In this document: piece by piece, positions 58,951-64,000 of the stretch
Position numbering within the stretch: position 1 is the first letter of the stretch
How the letters are laid out: every line of letters begins with the position of its first letter
Assembly: GCA_014529385.2 (NCBI GenBank)
Contig: CM043945.1
Coordinates: 98,801,463-98,865,462 of the forward strand
Length of the DNA: 64,000 nt
From: Adiantum capillus-veneris
Taxonomy: Eukaryota; Streptophyta; Polypodiopsida; Polypodiales; Pteridaceae
Direction of reading: 5' to 3'
Made by a program: the position numbers and the translations under genes
Notes under the pieces: generated by a model
The model's database searches: none
The model's input: only the letters and a program-made list of their open reading frames with translations
What the model was told of the DNA's origin: nothing

Positions 58951-59440
58951 TTGGCTTCACTTCCCACCATTGCACCCCCAAAGTGGGACAAGCCATTTTA
59001 TGTCAACCCCAGTGTAGGAAATGACACACTTGGGGCTATGCTGATGCAAAAGGACCCCCAAACTTATTTCATGCGTCCTATCTACTTCTCTAGTCGTGTC
59101 ATGACTCCATCAAAGAAGGGATTCACAGTAGTAGAGCACATGCTGCTAGCATTAATTTTTTCCACTACAAAGTTCCGCTCTTATCTATTACCTAGACCCT
59201 TTGTAATTTTGACAATGGAGGAAGTGTTTCCATATGTTATGCAGCACATGGATATCTCACTTAGAATCTCTAAATGGCTTGTTAGATTACAGGAGTTTGA
59301 TTACACCATGCAAGTAGAGAACTCCACCAGAGCTAGTCTAGTAGGTATTCTCACTCATTGTCACTATGAAAAGAAGCTGAAGATCAACCCGGAAGGTAAA
59401 GAGGTGATGCCAGTGATAGAGGTCCCTAAGCTGGAAGGGG
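58951..59440 (+). pseudogene. E3 RNase H (retroviral type)
   Basis: PFYVNPSVGNDTLGAMLMQ has Asn where the first catalytic Asp is usual. FTVVEHMLLALIFS keeps the Glu. The third block reads VILTMEEVFPYVMQ instead of VxTDHxxL. It is therefore probably inactive. Confidence 0.8.
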
Positions 59441-59835
59441 CTCACTCTCTTTTCTTTGATGAAGCTTATAAGAGGACAATGGACTAGTCTATAGCCGTCA
59501 TTGTCATTTTTAATGAACAAGGGCACAAGGTATTCTCCATTGGGCACCTCCTGCACTTCCAATCCAAAAACGAAGGAGAGTATGCGGCCCTAGCTCTCAA
59601 GTTAGGACAATGTGTTTTGCAGGGAGTTTAGCAATTAAATATATTTGGGGATGCCATGCTTTTAATAAAGCAGATACATGGCAGTTGGGTTTGTAAAAAT
59701 CGAGTTTTGCTTAGCCAATTATGCCAAGTCAAAGATCTTTTAAGGAAATTTGAAGTTGTGCAGTTATATCACGTGCCTAGAGCAAAGAATCAAGAAGCAG
59801 ATGCTCTAGCCAAGGAACGATTACATGATGTTATT
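59440..59835 (+). pseudogene. E3 second RNase H (archaeal type)
   Basis: LFFDEAYKRT, NEGEYAALALKLGQC, LNIFGDAMLLIKQIHG and NQEADALAKER supply the D-E-D-D set in the spacing of archaeal-type RNase H. A TAG at about 59484 and another at 59628 interrupt it. Plant Tat elements are known to have acquired this extra domain, so this places E3 in that group. E1 lacks it. Confidence 0.85.
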
Positions 59836-61094
59836 CTAGGGGCAATCAAGATGAATTTGTCTCTCTTTCAAGGTAGCAATGCTATGCCTGATATCATAAA
59901 CTTCCCACATACAAGAGAGTGTCCTAAGGGATTTACCAAAGGCCAAAAGAAGTGGCTTGTACAAAAGGCAACAAGATACCGCCTTATCAACAACAACTTA
60001 TACTACAAAGGCAAGGACCAAATTCTCAGGCGGGTACCCCTCTCCATTGAAATCACGGAGGTAATTTCAAGTTTCTATGATGGTGTTTGTGGAGGCCACT
60101 TTTCTCTAGATATTACTAGTAGGAATATTCTGTAGGCACGATTCACTTGGCCTAGTCTGAACAAGGATGTGCATCATTAGGGTAAAACATGCAAAGCTTG
60201 CCGGATAACGATTGATAGGACACTCACCTATGAGCCACAGACTCCTATCATCTCATATGACCCATTTGAGAAGTGGGGAATAGATGCAATTGGTTATTTA
60301 CCAAGGGCCCAATTAGGTAAACTATACATCATAGTTGGTGTAGATTACATGACTAGATGGGCAGAGGCAGTGGCCACCACATGCATTACAATCAAACAGG
60401 TGGCAAAGTTCATATTTGAGCACATTTGTTGCCGTTTTGGCACACCTCTGGATATAATATCTGATAGAGGACCAAGTTTCAGGGGAGATTTTGTGGGAGA
60501 GTTGATGAAAAAGCTAGGTATCTCATGCCGGCACTCAACTCCTTACTATCCACAATGCAATGGTCTAGTGGAAAAGGTAAACGACATGATCTGTAAAATC
60601 ATCACAAAGTAGGTGAATAATCACACAAGTGATTGGGATAAGCATCTTATGGCCGCTCTTTGGGCCTATCGCACAACATTTGGAAAATCACTAGGTTTCC
60701 CCCTTTCCACCTAGTGCATAGTAAAGAATCCATTCTACCCATTGAGGTATAGATAGCTAGCTTATGTGTCATGGCTAGCCAGATAGAGAGCCCTATTGGC
60801 CATGTTTGCAACCATACCTTAGATTTAGAAAGGCTTCAACTAGACAGGCAGGATGCAATCAACCACTATGCAACACAAGCAAAGCTATGTCGACTCACAT
60901 TCAACCAAGGGCTTAAGGAGAAAAATCTGAAGAGAGGCATGCTGGTTTTAAGATACGACAACAGATTCGACACCAGGAAGGATAAGAAATTTCAGCCCAG
61001 ATGGGAGGGGCCATTTATCATCAAAAAGCGATATGACAATGGTAGGAAGCAGATGGCAGAATTCACAAGACTAGAGTCAATGGATGGAGACTAA
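59836..61094 (+). pseudogene. E3 integrase
   Basis: NNLYYKGKDQILRRVP, then zinc residues (YDGVCGGHFS..CKAC; the first His is replaced by Tyr-Asp), and the DDE core KWGIDAIGYLP, DIISDRGPSFRG and YYPQCNGLVEKVND. The C-terminal part FQPRWEGPFIIKKRYDNGR ends near 61094. Stops lie at 60133, 60178 and 60610. Confidence 0.87.
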
Positions 61095-61213
61095 AGAAAT
61101 ACTTCTTAAGGTTTGATCCAAAATTTATGGTAGACGTTTCAAAGGAGGAAGACTCCTCCACTGCAGCTGATGAAGAATCAAGGATAGAACAAGAGGCATG
61201 AAAGCCTCTAGCT

Positions 61214-62072
61214 AGAAGGGGAGGGCTAATGATGGTCGTTTTTCAAAAATGGCTCACCCCTCTCCTCATATGCATGAAACAGCAAGGGCAAATCACAAAC
61301 CAATGGATTCAGCAATGCTTAGGTCGACCTACATGCCAAATGTGGTGCATTTTGGGGAGAGCTTACTAATTTTTTAGCTTGGTTTTTGGATATCATCTCT
61401 TGGAACGCATTGATTGTAAGTTATGCCAGAAGGGGTGGCCTCAAAGGGTGCCAATAACCCCCTTCCTCTTGCCTGGTGGGAACACCCCTATGAAGGACTG
61501 TCTTTTTTTTCTTTAAAGGAGAAGGATAAGGTGGCAGTGACGAACTGTGAGCCCACCACCAAACCACCTCCCCCTTCCCTCCCACGTACTGCAGGCGGGG
61601 CCTCATCCCCCCCCCCCCCCCCCGGGTCACCCCTTGCCCCTCCTTCAATCTCATTCCCCATCCCCCCCTGGCCGCCCTCTCTCCCCCATACAAGAGGAGA
61701 GAGAGGGAGTCTCTCTCCCTCCCTCTTGCGGGCTGGCGGGCTGCATGCGCGCTAGCAGGGTACTCTACCTCTCTCGCCCTCTGAAAAAACCCCTCACCCC
61801 ATGGCCCCCAATAAGAGAAGGGCTCCCTTTTTCACATGCACCCACACACACGTGCTCTCTCAAACACACCCACACACACACGCTCTCTCATGCATCACCT
61901 CATCTCTCTCATCTCCCCCCCTCAACTTTTCCCCTCTCTCGCTCTGTTTGCCCCTCTCCCGCTCTCTGTCGATGCAAATAGAGAGCCATTTTCCTCTCTT
62001 TCTCTCACTCACACTCCCCCCCCCCCCCCCTCCCCTCCCCACACCCAATGCCACTCACTCTCTTGTCCTCTC

Positions 62073-62119
<47 letters not shown>

Positions 62120-62125
62120 ACCTAT

Positions 62126-62159
<34 letters not shown>

Positions 62160-63003
62160 TCAAACATATACATACATGCATAAACGCACAACCACATACA
62201 CACAAAACACATAAAAATGCACACACACACAAATGCACCCACACCCATACACTAAAATACACGCACACCATATGCACACACAAAAAGGAGAAGAAGCTTG
62301 ACAACCACAAAGCAACAAAAAAGAAGAAGATTGCCAAAATCATGCCAAGACGACAAAGAATCGACAAGCAGCACCAGAAGCAAGCCCCGACCGGCGGCCC
62401 CGAAGACGATGAGCGCTCTCACCGATGCATCAGGGAATGGACATTTCACCAAGGAAACCCACTCACATTGTGTTCCTCGATAAACAGGTTTCAATGTAAC
62501 CTATTTCTATATTCAGCCATACCTTTTTGTAAATTCATTGTATATTGCCACCTCTCTCTAGGTGATGGTCATAGAGGCCCACCTAGAAAATATTATTTCT
62601 TATCTACTTAAAACAAAGCAAGGGTCAACCATCTAGGACCCGCTTCTTTGCTTTGTCTCCCTAGTTAGGGCCCAAGCCTAATCAATAATATACTAATAAA
62701 GCAATCCCTCACCTATATAAAGGCACTGAGGGGTCACTTTTGGAGGGACGGATACACAGACAGACTCTAGAGATCACAAAACAGGAGAGTAGACAGCACA
62801 CATGCATAGTCACATAGAGAATGCACCAACATAGAGGTCACTAAAGATACATTTCAAAGGTCTCTCTCTCTCTCTCTCTGACCTCCGTGGACGATAATTC
62901 AATCTATCTATCTCTCTCTCTCTCTCTCTCTCATGCTATTTTCATCTCATGGCAAAGGGTTTTGTAAATACCATCACTTGAATTGGGTCTCCTTCTCTCT
63001 CTC

Positions 63004-63039
<36 letters not shown>

Positions 63040-63081
63040 TGTGTTGTTGTGATTCAAGGTTTACTACCCGCGTCCTAGCCA
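61214..63081 (+). repeat. polypurine tract and LTR shared by E3 (3') and E5 (5')
   Basis: AGAAGGGGAGGGC at 61214-61226 is followed by TGATGGTCG at 61230. About 1.85 kb later, near 63081, the sequence passes into the same CTAGGTGGTGCCCC motif as E3's leader, then into gag. So one LTR lies between two internal regions. It contains a C run near 61609, (AC)n at 62077-62158, CT tracts and (GT)n at 63009-63038. The right edge is uncertain by about 30 bp. Confidence 0.65.
62714..62720 (+). promoter_or_regulatory. LTR promoter TATA box (E3/E5)
   Basis: TATATAA in cctcacctatataaaggcac, preceded by GC-poor DNA. It lies about 370 bp before the presumed LTR end, a usual place for the start of R. Confidence 0.6.
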
Positions 63082-63086
63082 CCTAA

Positions 63087-64000
63087 AGCTAGGTGGTGCC
63101 CCCCCTTGTTTCATTTCCCATGACAAGGTATATGTGCACAGGCTTGGTGTAGAGGCCATCGGAGCTGCCTAGAGCTTCCGCCTCTCAATAGTGTGGAAGA
63201 AAATGCCCAAGATTTCTTGGAAAAGATGGATATGTCTTGCCTAATGGTGGGTCAAGATGAGGATGCCACAAAGCAAAAAATATTTCCACTACTAATGAAG
63301 GGTGAAGCCAAGGCATGGTACTTAGCCCTTCCTCTTAGGGAGAAGGAGGACTAGGAGATCCTGATGCATTCATTTTTGGAACAGTATAAAGAACAACAAT
63401 CCTTGAAAGAGATATGGGGCTAGCTGATGGAGCTATGTCAGATCTCCCTTAGTGATTATAAGCTATGAAGGCAAATTCCTAGAGTTGTGGGAAAAGTGGT
63501 CGGCCTCACTAAGCAAAGGTGAGAGAGCACCATATTTTTTGAAGAGGGACTATTTTCTAGTTGGTTTGCATCCTACCTTACAAGATAAGGTGAGAGGTAA
63601 ATTCCCTGGTTCATTTGAAGAGGCACACAAAATAGATCAAAGCAGGAGACTAAGCAACACTTTTGGCCACACCATCAAGTAGGAAATCTTAGCAAAGCTA
63701 TGTTTTTACAATCACCACCACAGAGAGTTCGTACTTAGACCATAGATGCAATAAAACATCTGAAAATCATCAACATTTGAGGAACATAGCTGATCAACTA
63801 GCAAGCTTAACAACCGTAATGGTAAGTCCTACTCCAATGATGAGTGCCATCAATGAGGTGAGAACCATTGAGATCCCTCGCAGTTTTCTTGGCCACAATA
63901 TCAGCTCTCTAACCTACTTCACACCCCAAATCTACCTATTCTAGGTAAGAATGTAGACCCTCAAGAAGCAGTAGCATCAAGCACTGAATTAGTAATGGCT
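63087..64000 (+). pseudogene. E5 leader and gag (truncated by the window end)
   Basis: The primer-like motif CTAGGTGGTGCCCCCCC is at 63089-63105. From about 63190 frames read AQDFLEKMDMSCLMVGQDED, MKGEAKAWYLALP, LMHSFLEQYKEQQSLKEIW and, at 63452-63682, YEGKFLELWEKWSASLSKGE and DYFLVGLHPTLQDKVRGKFP. This is Ty3 Gag (retrotrans_gag layout). Stops near 63352 and 63421 and a shift near 63460 break it. The last 300 bp hold no clear domain. Confidence 0.8.

Larger units (their letters stand above)
56883..61229 (+). mobile_element. E3: Tat-like gypsy element, gag lost
   Basis: The leader includes AACTAGGTGGTGCCCC at 56989-57004, a motif repeated at 63087-63102 before the gag of E5. Domains follow in order: retropepsin, RT, RNase H, archaeal-type RNase H, integrase, polypurine tract. 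The leader goes almost directly into protease, so gag is deleted. Frames have many stops. The dual RNase H is the hallmark of the Tat lineage. Its downstream LTR starts at 61230. Confidence 0.85.

Noticed and set aside
61423-62611. Pro-, His- and Thr-rich frames of 60-187 codons
   Set aside because: They come from C runs, CT tracts and (AC)n inside the E3/E5 LTR.

Overview
This window is repeat-dense nuclear DNA of a land plant. The evidence is spliceosomal introns with GT..AG ends, Ty1/copia and Ty3/gypsy LTR retrotransposons primed by plant initiator-Met and Asp tRNAs, a LINE fragment, very long (AG)n/(GT)n/(AC)n microsatellites and a CENH3-like histone. A species cannot be named from the sequence; a large-genome plant, possibly a non-flowering one, would fit, but that is inference. 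Nothing bacterial (operons, Shine-Dalgarno sites, CRISPR, integrons) is present.

Layout. 1-3658: two convergent intron-containing genes. The first is a Ulp1-type cysteine protease joined in frame to an FCP1/NLI-type HAD phosphatase domain; the second is a two-exon gene of unknown function. 3659-5374: intergenic, with three 69-bp inverted-repeat cassettes. 5375-29208: E1, a giant Ty3/gypsy element of the Athila/Tat side. It has 0.9-kb LTRs, a tRNA-Asp primer site, decayed gag-pol, a second retropepsin-like domain after the integrase, a W-x-P-K motif region, a palindromic motif scattered through LTR, leader and 3' non-coding DNA, and a 3.3-kb extra 3' ORF. A 5.1-kb copia element, C1 (16285-21425), sits inside its integrase C-terminus with a perfect 5-bp target duplication. 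29209-33783: microsatellites and 3' ends of at least two further gypsy elements (E4, E6). 33784-35085: copia fragment C4, minus strand. 35175-36395: three more inverted-repeat cassettes, a TATA box and an intronless CENH3-like histone gene with a C-terminal extension. 37233-42753: C3, a nearly intact copia element with one stop and one frameshift. 43552-47578: tandem triplication of a LINE reverse-transcriptase fragment. 47579-56765: E2, a minus-strand relative of E1, split by C2 (51278-56392), a minus-strand sister of C1. 56883-64000: Tat-like gypsy elements E3 and E5 in tandem, apparently sharing one 1.8-kb LTR at 61230-63081; E3 carries a second, archaeal-type RNase H.

Only three loci look like possible host genes: the Ulp1/FCP1 fusion, the unknown gene beside it, and the CENH3-like histone. 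The rest records layered insertion: C1 into E1, C2 into E2, a LINE array abutting E2, and LTR-sharing tandem copies. Coordinates of LTRs, primer sites and splice junctions were read base by base. Boundaries of E2, E4, E5 and E6 are approximate.
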